64,000 bases of DNA from Candidatus Poribacteria bacterium (GTDB lineage Bacteria > Poribacteria > WGA-4E > WGA-3G): NCBI GenBank assembly GCA_028820635.1, contig JAPPIG010000042.1, forward strand, positions 161,838 to 225,837, in the 5' to 3' direction. The position numbers and the translations under genes were made by a program. This document shows positions 45,408 to 54,117 of this stretch, piece after piece (the first letter of the stretch is position 1; the number at the start of each line of letters is the position of its first letter). Below the pieces are notes generated by a model that was not told the origin of the DNA, ran no database searches, and saw only the letters and a list, made by a program, of their open reading frames with translations.

Positions 45408-47310
45408 ATGAAATACATATCTACAACAAAAAACAAGCACATTTCAATCTTATTGACACTCATACTCCTTTCAACGTTCTATCTCCCCACTCTTTTTGCC
45501 CAAGTCCCTTTACCCGAAGGCGCGAAAGCGCGGCTCGGTAAAGGGCGTATTCTCGATCTGAAGTATTCACCAGACGGCAGGCAACTCGTTGTTGCAACTT
45601 CTATTGGGATTTGGATTTACGATGCTACCACCTATCAAGAACTCGACTTACTCACGAAACACGAAATACCTATTGAACGTATGACTCTCAGTCCGAATAG
45701 CAGCTTTATCGTTCTCAGTCCGAATGGCAGCTTTCTTGCAAGTAGGGATCAAAAGAACGTAATTCATCTGTGGGATATGGTCACAAGAACACATAAATAT
45801 AAACTTGCGTATCAGGACAATGTTTTACATATCGCCTTCAGTGCAGATGAAAAAACATTTTTCACGGTGGCTTCAGGCGGAAAGATCTGTTCTTGGCACA
45901 CAGACACAGGGAACAAAAAGCACGATTTTAAAGAGACACCAGAAATGACCGATCGTGTTTTTCGTCTCGCCTTCAATCCAGATGGTTTCATTCTGGCAAC
46001 TGGGAATAGGGACAGCACCGTCTCTTTGTGGATGCGACATCAGGCGAACGCAAACATACACTTGAGGGACATGAAAACATTGTTTTGATCCTCATATTCA
46101 GTCCAGATGGCAAAACGTTGGTAACCGGGGATTGGCACCAAAGCACCCGTCTGTGGGACACAGAAACAGGAAAACAGAAACAAGCGATTACTGAAGAAGA
46201 CGGTTTTATGAGCCTCACGTTTAGTCCTGAGGGAAGCCTATTAGCCAATGGAAGTCATATTGGACCTATCCACTTGATGAATGCAGACACAGTCGAACAC
46301 ATAAAAACATTTACAGGGCATAGCGGATATGTTTCGGCTGTCTCGTTCAGTCCGGATATGCGGACGATTGCAAGTGGGGGTATTGATGGCACGCTGCGTA
46401 TTTGGGATGTCGCTTCCGGTGAAATTAAGCACACATATACCGACCATTACGGTATGTTCTACTGTTTTGACATCAGTCCGGATAACAAGACAATCGTCTC
46501 CGTGAGTCCGAACCAACCTATTTTTTTATGGGATACAACATCAGGTAAACTAAAAAAGACATTTAACAAAGAACCGTATTTTTTTGTCGGAGACATTACA
46601 TTCAGTCCAAACGGAAATGTCATCGCTATAGGGGGGAATAATAAAAAGGACATCACCCTGTGGGATAGGCACACAGGTAAATCCATAAAAACGCTTAATG
46701 GACATGAGTCGTTTATATCGGGTATTGCTTTTAGTCCCGATGGCAAGTCAATCGCAAGTTGCAGTATGGATAAGACTGTCCGTCTGTGGAATACCGAAAC
46801 AGGTGAACATAAGAAGACGCTCGAAGGACATACGGAGTGGGTCACAGGTGTGGCATACAGTCCCGATGGAAATACAATTGCAAGTGTTAGTCCTGATAAA
46901 ACTTTACGTTTATGGGACGCAAAAATAGGAAAAGAAAAGAGAGTATTTCAACTTCAGAGAGTGGACTCAAGTTTTGCATTTAGTCCTAATGGAGAATCTA
47001 TTGCCGTTGTGAATGATCTCTTTGCAGTGGATTTGTGGAATGCAAGCACTGGCAAGCAAGAGAGAGTTATTAGGGTGCGTGATAATGCAAGCATCTCAAG
47101 TCTCGCGTTCAGTCCCGATGGAAAATTTATTGCCGTTGGTAGTGCGGACGGGGTGTTGATATATTAGATGTAAAGACCCGTCGACGCAGGTTTGTGGGGT
47201 ATGGGTCGCATGCTATTTCGGATATTGCTTTTGTCAAGGACGGGAAAGCGATTGTGAGTCTGAGTGGTTTTGGCAGCATGTATCTGTGGGATAATCCTGC
47301 ATCTGAATAG
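45408..47310 (+). pseudogene. Secreted WD40-repeat protein, disrupted by two frameshifts
   Basis: A continuous series of WD40 repeats starts with a signal peptide (MKYISTTKNKHISILLTLILL, cleaved after LFAQ). The reading frame breaks twice. Near 46030 one G appears missing: the frame shifts from ...VSLW to the sequence DATSGERKHTLEGHEN. Near 47152 another base appears missing: the frame continues VDILDVKTRRRRFVGYGSH to a stop at 47308-47310. Restored, the protein has about 630 residues and a dozen repeats typical of a beta-propeller (FSPDGKTLVTG...RLWD). GAGG 8 bases before the ATG at 45408 supports the start. Either decayed or with sequencing errors; both breaks need read support. Confidence 0.8.
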
Positions 47311-47759
47311 CCGCCTCTTACATTCTGTGAATCAACGCTAAACGCGCTTTTCGGTATTTGGCGGGAATTAGGCATTCCCCGGATTTCGCGGATTATTGGT
47401 ACTGGATAATGTTAAATCTTTCTTTGATATTTTATTTTTAAATTGTTATTATTGTAATAATTGAATACATAGTGTCGTAGGTTGGGTTGAGGCACGAAAC
47501 CCAACATCAAACGCTTGGACAAACTGGAATGTTAGGGTTCACCTGCGGTTCAACCCAAAAAAAGTTTTGCTAAATTGACACTTATGGGGTTTTGCTTTTA
47601 TTGATTGCGCGCGTTCTATAAACATGCTACCCCGCTGGGACTGAAGTAGTTATCAGTCGTCAGTTGTTAGAAATTGTAACCTCCTCTGTAGGAGCGAGCT
47701 ACGCTCGCGATACCGTATATAAAAACAATCCCTACTTGTAATACTTATAGGAATATGAA
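47311..47759. repeat. Repeat-bearing gap upstream of RAYT
   Basis: No gene. It carries the right 83-bp direct repeat (47395-47477), a run resembling the R4-type repeat (ggttgggttgaggcacgaaacccaac at 47480-47505), and a REP hairpin at 47688-47710 (gtaggagcgagctacgctcgcga). Confidence 0.7.
47395..47477. repeat. 83-bp direct repeat flanking WD40 locus, right copy
   Basis: See the left copy at 45227-45309. About six differences and one indel; same orientation. Confidence 0.85.
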
Positions 47760-48233
47760 ATGAAACAAACGCCCACTCAAGGACACCGACAACTCCGCAA
47801 AGGCAGACACTCAATACCCGGTACCTACTATTCCCTCACACTCGCCACACTTAACAAAAAACCACTGCTCGCAACGCCTAAAATCGCAGACATCATTTTT
47901 CAAGCCTTTGACTGGCTCGAAACAAACGAGCGACTCAGATGGTTTTGTGTGATTGTAATGCCGGATCATATCCACGCCGTTTTCCAACTTGGCAGTAAGC
48001 AAATATTGTCGCGGCTTATACAATCCTTCAAAAGCCACACAGCGAAACAGATAAATGCGTGTTTGGGTCGTAGCGGTTCGCTTTGGCAAGGTGCTTACTA
48101 TGAACACGGTATTCGGCAGTCTGAATCATTGAATACCATTATTCAATATTGTTATCAGAACCCAGTACGGTCAGGATTAGTAAAGGATGCGGGAGATTAT
48201 CCATTTTGGCGGTGTAAATTCGAGATGGAATGA
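47760..48233 (+). CDS. REP-associated tyrosine transposase (RAYT, Y1_Tnp family)
   Basis: The 157-residue protein has the HUH-type Y1 transposase core. WFCVIVMPDHIHAVFQLG holds the H70-x-H72 pair, and SLWQGAYYEHGIRQSES and TIIQYCYQNPVRSGLV carry the candidate catalytic tyrosines and the RAYT C-terminus. Proteins of this type cut single-stranded REP hairpins and are thought to spread them. REP units stand 48 bases before the start (47688-47710) and in tandem after its end (48262-48442), the known RAYT setting. AGGA lies 7 bases before ATG. It looks intact. Confidence 0.92.
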   Translation: MKQTPTQGHRQLRKGRHSIPGTYYSLTLATLNKKPLLATPKIADIIFQAFDWLETNERLRWFCVIVMPDHIHAVFQLGSKQILSRLIQSFKSHTAKQINACLGRSGSLWQGAYYEHGIRQSESLNTIIQYCYQNPVRSGLVKDAGDYPFWRCKFEME

Positions 48234-48261
48234 GGAAGATCGCGGGGAACAAGGGCAGAGA

Positions 48262-48442
48262 TCGTGAGCACAGATCGCTCCTACAAAGGTTAGGAAAAGA
48301 TTATCGCTTTAAAATCGCGAGCGAAACTCGCTCCTACAAAGGTTAGGAAAAGGTTGTCGCTTTAAAATCGCGAGCGAAGCTCGCTCCTACAGAAGAGAGG
48401 TTTGATGTAAAAAATCGCGAGCGAAGCTCGCTCCTACAAAGA
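48262..48442. repeat. Tandem REP hairpins after RAYT (four units)
   Basis: Four repeats in direct order end in gctcctacaaag or gctcctacagaag, at about 48262-48287, 48315-48341, 48368-48393 and 48414-48442. The core is cgcgagcgaagctcgctcc. The spacing is about 53 bases for the first three. The last unit overlaps the 3' end of the restriction-modification gene on the other strand. Confidence 0.88.
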
Positions 48443-51400
48443 AGGCAATGCCGCCACAATCTCAACAGTCTGCAAACTCACAGAAATAACCCGTCCAATC
48501 AAATCCACAATATACCGCTGCTGTGGCTCCGCACGATTCGGGTCGTTCACAATACCGCTGCGTTTGTCCACCTTCACGCGATACTGGTCAACAATCCATT
48601 CCAACGCAGAACGTGTACCAAGCCGATAATCAAACGCCTCCGCAGGGATACCGTCTATTGTGAGGAAATCGTTGTATATCAACTGCGTTTTGTCTCTGGA
48701 CAATTTCATTTTCTCCACACGCCAATCCACTGATATGTTAGGCGTTTCAATGTATTTCAGACCGTTATATTTCGGTTGCGATTCATAGTTAACGTGGATG
48801 TCTGCTAACTGTGCGCCAGCGTTAGCAAATCCCCAGAAATCTTGTGCAAACGGGATATGCGGCAAATCGCGCTTGAGGTTCGCCTGATATTTTTCACGAT
48901 ACTTATGATGGTGCAGGATACCGTAGTTGTAGTGGAAGATGTCCCATTTGCTAATGGTGTCATCGCTGTAGTGTTTGCGGAATTCTGCCAATGCCCAATC
49001 GGTGATGTTCTCTTGGCGGTTTGTGCCATCCTCGTTGTAGGTGTAGAAGGGGAAGCATTGAGAATCCCCATTAAGATGAACATCTGCTAACTGCTGAACC
49101 ACCAAACAGTGAAACGGCTTTTTACTTCCAAGGGTTGTAAGACAAATCACTCGATTTTCGGTCTCTGTCTTATGTGTTGGGAATATGGAAGGCAAAACAT
49201 ATACACGTTCATTTATCATTCGGTCAAAGTAAAGGTTTGATTTCGTAAATGGACGGTAAAGAGCCAATCTAACATTTTCTCGAGAATAATCAACAGTTTT
49301 TCCACTTTGTAAGTTTCGCTTTAGTCCCTCACTCCAACTGATTTTTGTGTTATCAGCCTCAACAAAATCGTCAAGATTTGTTTCGTGATCTGTGCGTTGT
49401 GTCCAACGTGCCACTTCTGTGTTATATGTTTCAATCATTCGAGTGACATTTTCAGTAAGGGTGTTTCGGTTGAAGTTGTAAACCCATGCGTCTCGGCTCG
49501 TATTGATGCCACGACTATAAGTTTTGAAAAGGACATCTACTGCCGCACCTTTTACTGCTTTCGCTTCCTTCGTTCCTATCGGGATAAAAGTGTCAAACTC
49601 AGCGTGAAGTCCTTCGGTAAGCCATGTATACTTTGCGTCAATCGCTACCTGTTTCATCGGAACGTTTGTATAGTTCCCAAAGTTGGTTAACAATTCCTGT
49701 TTCTCGCGTGCTTTTAAATAATCATCAACAGAGTAAATCCATACTTCAGCTGGATGGATTGTTACGTCTGCTTTTTTGATAAAGAAAGTGATTCCAACAC
49801 CAACCCGAATTTGGTCATCAAAAACATTACCTCCCTCTTTTCGGCGGCGTTCTCCAGAGGTGCGTGCATTTCCTTTGAGGTCAATATGGTAAATCTTGGT
49901 GAAATCCTGTGCAAGATGTTTCCGCATTCCATCAAACGCAATACCAACAAGAAAGCCATTGTTCGTTACATACGCAACGACTCCCTCTTCTTTTATTCGC
50001 CGTGATGCCCACAATATTGCTTTTACATAAGGGTCTGAAAGAGCGTTTTTATTTGTTGCTTTTGAATCTTGCGTATACGTCTCCTGCAACACCTTATCCA
50101 CCGTTTCATACTTGCGATTTTTGTTATTGTCATTTTCATTAACCTGTCCCATATTATAAGGCGGGTTGCCGATAACGACAAACATATCCGCTTTTTTCTG
50201 CCGTTCTACCCGTTCCGTGTTTTCCTGTGTGAAAAGTGTCATCTGCTGGTCTTCAAGCAATTCAAAGGTATCCGCAAGCGTGATGCCCTCAAATGGTAGG
50301 TAGGTCTGTGTGCGTTGAAAGAACTCCTGCTCAATGTTCAGACTGGCGATGTAGTAAGGCAGTAGCATCACCTCGTTGCAATGTAACTCGTGCCGATATT
50401 TCTCCTCTAACGTTGTGCCTTGAATGTCCTGCATCAGTCGGACGATGAAGTTACCCGTGCCGACAAACGGGTCAATGATATGCACGCCCGTATCCGATAG
50501 TGAACGTCCGAACTCAGTTTCAAGGATATGTGATACGCTTTTGACCATAAAATCTACAATCGGTTGTGGCGTATAGACGATGCCGTGTGTATCTGCAACA
50601 TCTTCCGAGAACCCTTGAAAAAACTTCTCATAGAAGGTGTTGAGGAAGTGCTGTTTTTGTGAAAAATCTCTGCAGTACGTGGCTGCCTGTTCAAGAGCGA
50701 CATAGAAGCGATCTAAAGGTCTGAGGAACTCCTCGCGACTAAACGCATGACGGATGAGTTCATCAACAACATTTTCTATCTCGCGTGCGATGATGTTTCG
50801 GCGAGTGAAGGCGGAGTTGTTAAAGACTGTTCGGAAAATGCGTTCGGTGAGAATGTGCTGGATAAGCATCTCCTCAACAGCGGCACGTGAGAGGTCGGGA
50901 TTGATAGAGGTGCGGCAGATTTCGTAGAAGTCGGTGAACGCTTTTTTGAACGATGGGTCCCTCTCATACCGTTGCTCAATGAGTTCCATGAGTTTATTTG
51001 CGAGGTCAGGGACATGCGCTCTGAAGTCGGTAACGGCGGTTTGCCAATTGTCAAGTGCGGGTGCTGTGTATGCGAACAGATATTTGAGAGACTCAACAAG
51101 GTTGGCGGAATCGGATATATCCAAGTCCAGCGCGGTCTGTCCGTTCTGAATCAAGATGCCACGTACTGGCGTTTGAAACAGGATATTGTCAAGTGGATAG
51201 CCTGCATCGCGTTTTTGCTGCACGGCTATGTCAAGGTCGTCATCGGTATCCTTTGCTTCCCAATAAGCGAGTGGAATACCGTATTCGTCTATTACGGCAC
51301 CGTCAATCACGATGCGGTCATCTGTTGCGGTACGCATGGCGTATTGTGGGATGAGCGTTGCGTTTACTTGTCTGGCGCATGTATTGAGCAGTGTTTCAAA

Positions 51401-51511
51401 AGGCGCACTGACTGCGCCTTCGTGTGTTACGTCGTGCTGTTCGTATTGCTGTAAGGTGGCGTAGTAGTCGCGGACGGGTTTGTGGGTCGGTTTTAGGTTG
51501 AGTTGTGGCAT
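48434..51511 (-). CDS. Single-chain restriction-modification-type protein (Type ISP/IIG-like) without helicase
   Basis: The 1025-residue protein combines a nuclease and an N6-adenine methyltransferase. The N-terminal part has the PD-(D/E)XK pattern IDGAVIDEYGIPLAYWEAKDTDDDL (about 75-100). The methyltransferase shows motif I DPFVGTGNFIVRLMQDI (about 345-360) and NPPYNMGQ (about 450). The C-terminal 300 residues, ending with SALEWIVDQYRVKVDKRSGIVNDP, match the target-recognition region of ISP enzymes. The DEAD-type helicase of true Type ISP proteins is absent, so it should cut near its site as Type IIG-like enzymes do. Its stop codon is provided by a REP repeat. Confidence 0.85.
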   Translation of the reverse strand: MPQLNLKPTHKPVRDYYATLQQYEQHDVTHEGAVSAPFETLLNTCARQVNATLIPQYAMRTATDDRIVIDGAVIDEYGIPLAYWEAKDTDDDLDIAVQQKRDAGYPLDNILFQTPVRGILIQNGQTALDLDISDSANLVESLKYLFAYTAPALDNWQTAVTDFRAHVPDLANKLMELIEQRYERDPSFKKAFTDFYEICRTSINPDLSRAAVEEMLIQHILTERIFRTVFNNSAFTRRNIIAREIENVVDELIRHAFSREEFLRPLDRFYVALEQAATYCRDFSQKQHFLNTFYEKFFQGFSEDVADTHGIVYTPQPIVDFMVKSVSHILETEFGRSLSDTGVHIIDPFVGTGNFIVRLMQDIQGTTLEEKYRHELHCNEVMLLPYYIASLNIEQEFFQRTQTYLPFEGITLADTFELLEDQQMTLFTQENTERVERQKKADMFVVIGNPPYNMGQVNENDNNKNRKYETVDKVLQETYTQDSKATNKNALSDPYVKAILWASRRIKEEGVVAYVTNNGFLVGIAFDGMRKHLAQDFTKIYHIDLKGNARTSGERRRKEGGNVFDDQIRVGVGITFFIKKADVTIHPAEVWIYSVDDYLKAREKQELLTNFGNYTNVPMKQVAIDAKYTWLTEGLHAEFDTFIPIGTKEAKAVKGAAVDVLFKTYSRGINTSRDAWVYNFNRNTLTENVTRMIETYNTEVARWTQRTDHETNLDDFVEADNTKISWSEGLKRNLQSGKTVDYSRENVRLALYRPFTKSNLYFDRMINERVYVLPSIFPTHKTETENRVICLTTLGSKKPFHCLVVQQLADVHLNGDSQCFPFYTYNEDGTNRQENITDWALAEFRKHYSDDTISKWDIFHYNYGILHHHKYREKYQANLKRDLPHIPFAQDFWGFANAGAQLADIHVNYESQPKYNGLKYIETPNISVDWRVEKMKLSRDKTQLIYNDFLTIDGIPAEAFDYRLGTRSALEWIVDQYRVKVDKRSGIVNDPNRAEPQQRYIVDLIGRVISVSLQTVEIVAALPSL

Positions 51512-51538
51512 GGGGTATGTTAATTGTAAGTTGGGTTC

Positions 51539-51835
51539 TTAAGTTATCAAAGCAATAAGGGCAATAACCGCAGCACCGACAGCAGTACACAGAGGGAGGA
51601 CATTTAACACTTTACTGATGCCTTCTTGTTTGCCTTCCAGTTTCCCTTTTATCCATCCTACATCGCGTTCCAAGGTGCCGACGCGGGTATCCAGAGAATC
51701 AAGACGTTTTTCAACACGTGCACTGTTTTCTCTTGCTTGTGCCTCAATCCGTGACAAGGATTCAAGGACTCTTTCTTGAAAATCTTGATCAGACCTTTCA
51801 ATACCTCCGTGTGCAGTGTCCGTACAGGATAGCAT
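51539..51835 (-). CDS. Small coiled-coil protein with C-terminal membrane segment
   Basis: The protein is about 98 residues. A central coiled coil (VLESLSRIEAQARENSARVEKRLDSLDTRVGTLERDV) is followed by a C-terminal hydrophobic segment VLPLCTAVGAAVIALIALI. It could be a tail-anchored protein. I prefer ATG 51835 over a TTG at 51847; neither has a clear ribosome site. It lies upstream of the restriction-modification gene on the same strand. Function unknown; the coding status is moderately uncertain, although the heptad pattern is convincing. Confidence 0.55.
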   Translation of the reverse strand: MLSCTDTAHGGIERSDQDFQERVLESLSRIEAQARENSARVEKRLDSLDTRVGTLERDVGWIKGKLEGKQEGISKVLNVLPLCTAVGAAVIALIALIT

Positions 51836-51874
51836 ACGTGCTTGCAAATATCAAGTTACCCTTGACATTGGGTA

Positions 51875-52064
51875 TGTAAAGTTTTTGTCATTAACCGTTG
51901 CTTTTTGTTGTTGAAGGGTTTTCAACCCGATTTCTCAATTGTCACAAGTCTGTTGGGCATTGACTTGGGTCTCTTCTGTAGGAGCGACCTCCTGGTCGCG
52001 ACCGGGAGGTCGCTCCTACAGAATTCGCGTAATCCGTGAGCAAACAAGTGACAAAAACTTTACA
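51875..52064. mobile_element. MITE-like 190-bp element with 16-bp perfect inverted ends
   Basis: tgtaaagtttttgtca at 51875-51890 and its exact reverse complement at 52049-52064 enclose the gtaggagcgacctcct-type hairpin (51978-52019). An 11-base sequence cccttgacatt occurs just outside both ends (51859-51869, 52067-52077), although the distances are unequal. The right copy supplies the -35 box of the next gene. Confidence 0.75.
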
Positions 52065-52069
52065 CCCCC

Positions 52070-52098
52070 TTGACATTTGCCTATATCTATGGTAAAAC
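52070..52098 (+). promoter_or_regulatory. Promoter of the NosD-like gene, possibly leaderless
   Basis: TTGACA at 52070-52075, a 17-base spacer and TAAAAC at 52093-52098. The ATG at 52105 lies just 7 bases after the -10 box, without a Shine-Dalgarno site, so the transcript may begin at or near the start codon. Confidence 0.55.
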
Positions 52099-52104
52099 TA
52101 TGTT

Positions 52105-53160
52105 ATGAAAAACACAACTGTAAACATTATCTATATCTTATGTATAATAGGTTTCTATCTTGGGAGTCAAGGGTGTGCCCTCAATTTTGACACGGATGGT
52201 TCCACCTTAGGAATTATTGAAAAATCTGGAGAGTTAACAGAAAATGAGGTTTGGAGTGGACGTATATATGTTACAAGTACCGTTATTGTTCCAGAAGGTG
52301 TAACGCTAACGATTCGTGCGGGAACGATTGTTGGTTTTGAACCAGCAGATAATCCCAGTGAATTGATTGTGCATGGTGAACTCTATGCAGAAGGTGCACC
52401 TGACCGTATGATAGTCTTTGGCTCTTTAGGCAAACAATCGGAGGCGAAAACTGAAACTAACCTACAGAACGCAACGTCACAAACGTTCACAAGAGATATG
52501 CTAAAACAGCAATTTACGATGCCAACTGATTCTTCTACCCAAGCAACAACCGCAGCACCGCCAAAAGCAGGAGATTGGCAGGGCATAAAAATTGAAACAG
52601 GGAGTCCAAATAGCCGACTCACGTACTGTCGCATCCAGCATGCCACTTACGCTATAATATGTGAAACAGATACTGTCCAAATAGAAAGATGTCTATTCAG
52701 TGAAAACAAAATCGGTGTACTATGTGAGAATACCAATCCTGCTATTACTGCCAACGAATTCAATAGAAATGGCACTGGTGCTCAATTTCGGGGTGCCGCC
52801 GCACCAGAAGTAGAATATAACGAATTCAATGCCAACCGAAATGGACTTGTATGTGAAGACGATTCACGCCCGCGTATCCAACATAATAATATCCGATCAA
52901 ACTATGAGTATGCCATCATCTGTTATTCGACCTCTTCACCAGAGATCGTTTCTAACAATATTACGTTGAACAGTGGATGGGCAGTTTATGACGGTGGGAG
53001 ACTGCGAGACAATTATATCAGTGGAAACAAACTGGTGGGACCTAACGTCACTGAACTGAGCATCGGCACACAGAGCGAGCAGTTTTATGGTGTTGATGAA
53101 GTATTTGATCCGAGAAACTCACCGGTGTCGGAGGCTGGCGTACCAAGCGATAATTTTTAA
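52105..53160 (+). CDS. NosD-like right-handed beta-helix lipoprotein
   Basis: The 351-residue protein has a signal peptide with lipobox-like GSQGC (about 20-24). A head region with a proline/threonine-rich loop (about 125-150) follows. The rest is a parallel beta-helix of short repeats such as NTNPAITANEFNRNGTGAQFRG, PEVEYNEFNANRNGLVCED and RPRIQHNNIRSN. NosD-type proteins bind carbohydrate-like or metal-cluster ligands on the periplasmic side; here the ligand is unknown. It is upstream of, and on the same strand as, the UbiA gene. No ribosome site was found. Confidence 0.8.
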   Translation: MKNTTVNIIYILCIIGFYLGSQGCALNFDTDGSTLGIIEKSGELTENEVWSGRIYVTSTVIVPEGVTLTIRAGTIVGFEPADNPSELIVHGELYAEGAPDRMIVFGSLGKQSEAKTETNLQNATSQTFTRDMLKQQFTMPTDSSTQATTAAPPKAGDWQGIKIETGSPNSRLTYCRIQHATYAIICETDTVQIERCLFSENKIGVLCENTNPAITANEFNRNGTGAQFRGAAAPEVEYNEFNANRNGLVCEDDSRPRIQHNNIRSNYEYAIICYSTSSPEIVSNNITLNSGWAVYDGGRLRDNYISGNKLVGPNVTELSIGTQSEQFYGVDEVFDPRNSPVSEAGVPSDNF

Positions 53161-53165
53161 ATAAA

Positions 53166-54092
53166 ATGAGTCATATCAAAGCATATCTTGAACTCATCCG
53201 TTATCCGCTTTTTGCAATTCCAATTGTCGCAACACTTCCAGGGGCACTCATCGCAAGTGAAGGACAATTGACGGGGCGCGTTGTAGCTGCACTGATTATA
53301 GCGATGTTCGGCTACTTTGCAGGGATGATAAAAAACGACTATTTCCACCGTGAAACAGACGCACTAACAAATCCAGATCGTCCGTTACCTTCGCATCGGC
53401 TAACACCTAAGCAAGCTTTAGTGCCTGCAAGCATAATCTATGCCCTCTGTGTTCTCTGCGGATTTTTGCTAAATGTGAAAGCGGGTTTGTTGGTAATGGC
53501 GTTAGTTGCAATTTCGCATCTTTATAATGCCATTTTCAAAGCCAAGGGGATTTTAGGAAGTTTGACATTACCTTTGGGAATTGGGTTATTGAACGTTTTC
53601 GGTGCATTGGTCGTGAGTGGAAATGTTCCGCGGTTAGTCTGGTATGCTTTTGGAGCGACAACACTTTATGATTTAGGCACGCATATAACAACTACATTTA
53701 AAGATATTTCACGTGATAGAGAGCAGGGCATCACAACAACACCCATGCAACTCGGTATTCGTCCAGCACTGTTTTTGGCTGCTGCCGCAACAATATTAGC
53801 ATTCGTCATTGCACTTTTACCGTACTGGTTGGAAGAACCGCTTGCCCAAAAAACCTATGCTGTTTGGGTAATTCTGGGGATGCTTGCGGCAGTAATAACC
53901 CGTATCCCGCTCTATCTGCAACCGAACGAGAAAAACGGGTATTTTGCGTTAAAGGGATCAATGATAGGTTCAATTCTCTTTTTTCCGTGCCTAATTGGAA
54001 CACAGATTTCTCTTGTTATCTCTATATCTATCATTATACCGTTGTTATTGATTACAGTATTGTTGTTAAGAACATCACAGCAAGAGGTTTGA
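53166..54092 (+). CDS. UbiA family prenyltransferase
   Basis: The 308-residue integral membrane enzyme has about nine helices. It carries the first aspartate-rich motif NDYFHRETDALTNPDRPLPSHRL (about 56-78) and the second motif region FKDISRDREQG (about 178-188). UbiA enzymes attach an isoprenoid to an aromatic or other acceptor. The NPDRPLPSHR form resembles a subset used for lipids and pigments, not ubiquinone alone. The gene starts 5 bases after the NosD-like gene and precedes a sulfatase-like gene, but the metabolic context is unclear. Confidence 0.88.
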   Translation: MSHIKAYLELIRYPLFAIPIVATLPGALIASEGQLTGRVVAALIIAMFGYFAGMIKNDYFHRETDALTNPDRPLPSHRLTPKQALVPASIIYALCVLCGFLLNVKAGLLVMALVAISHLYNAIFKAKGILGSLTLPLGIGLLNVFGALVVSGNVPRLVWYAFGATTLYDLGTHITTTFKDISRDREQGITTTPMQLGIRPALFLAAAATILAFVIALLPYWLEEPLAQKTYAVWVILGMLAAVITRIPLYLQPNEKNGYFALKGSMIGSILFFPCLIGTQISLVISISIIIPLLLITVLLLRTSQQEV

Positions 54093-54117
54093 AGACAAAA
54101 AACTAATAAAGGAAAAC

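Noticed and set aside
48262-48442. CRISPR array after RAYT
   Set aside because: Spacers are near-identical to each other and the repeats are hairpins next to a RAYT gene.
50972-51454. 160-residue plus-strand open frame
   Set aside because: Antisense to the restriction-modification gene; Cys-rich composition typical of a shadow frame.
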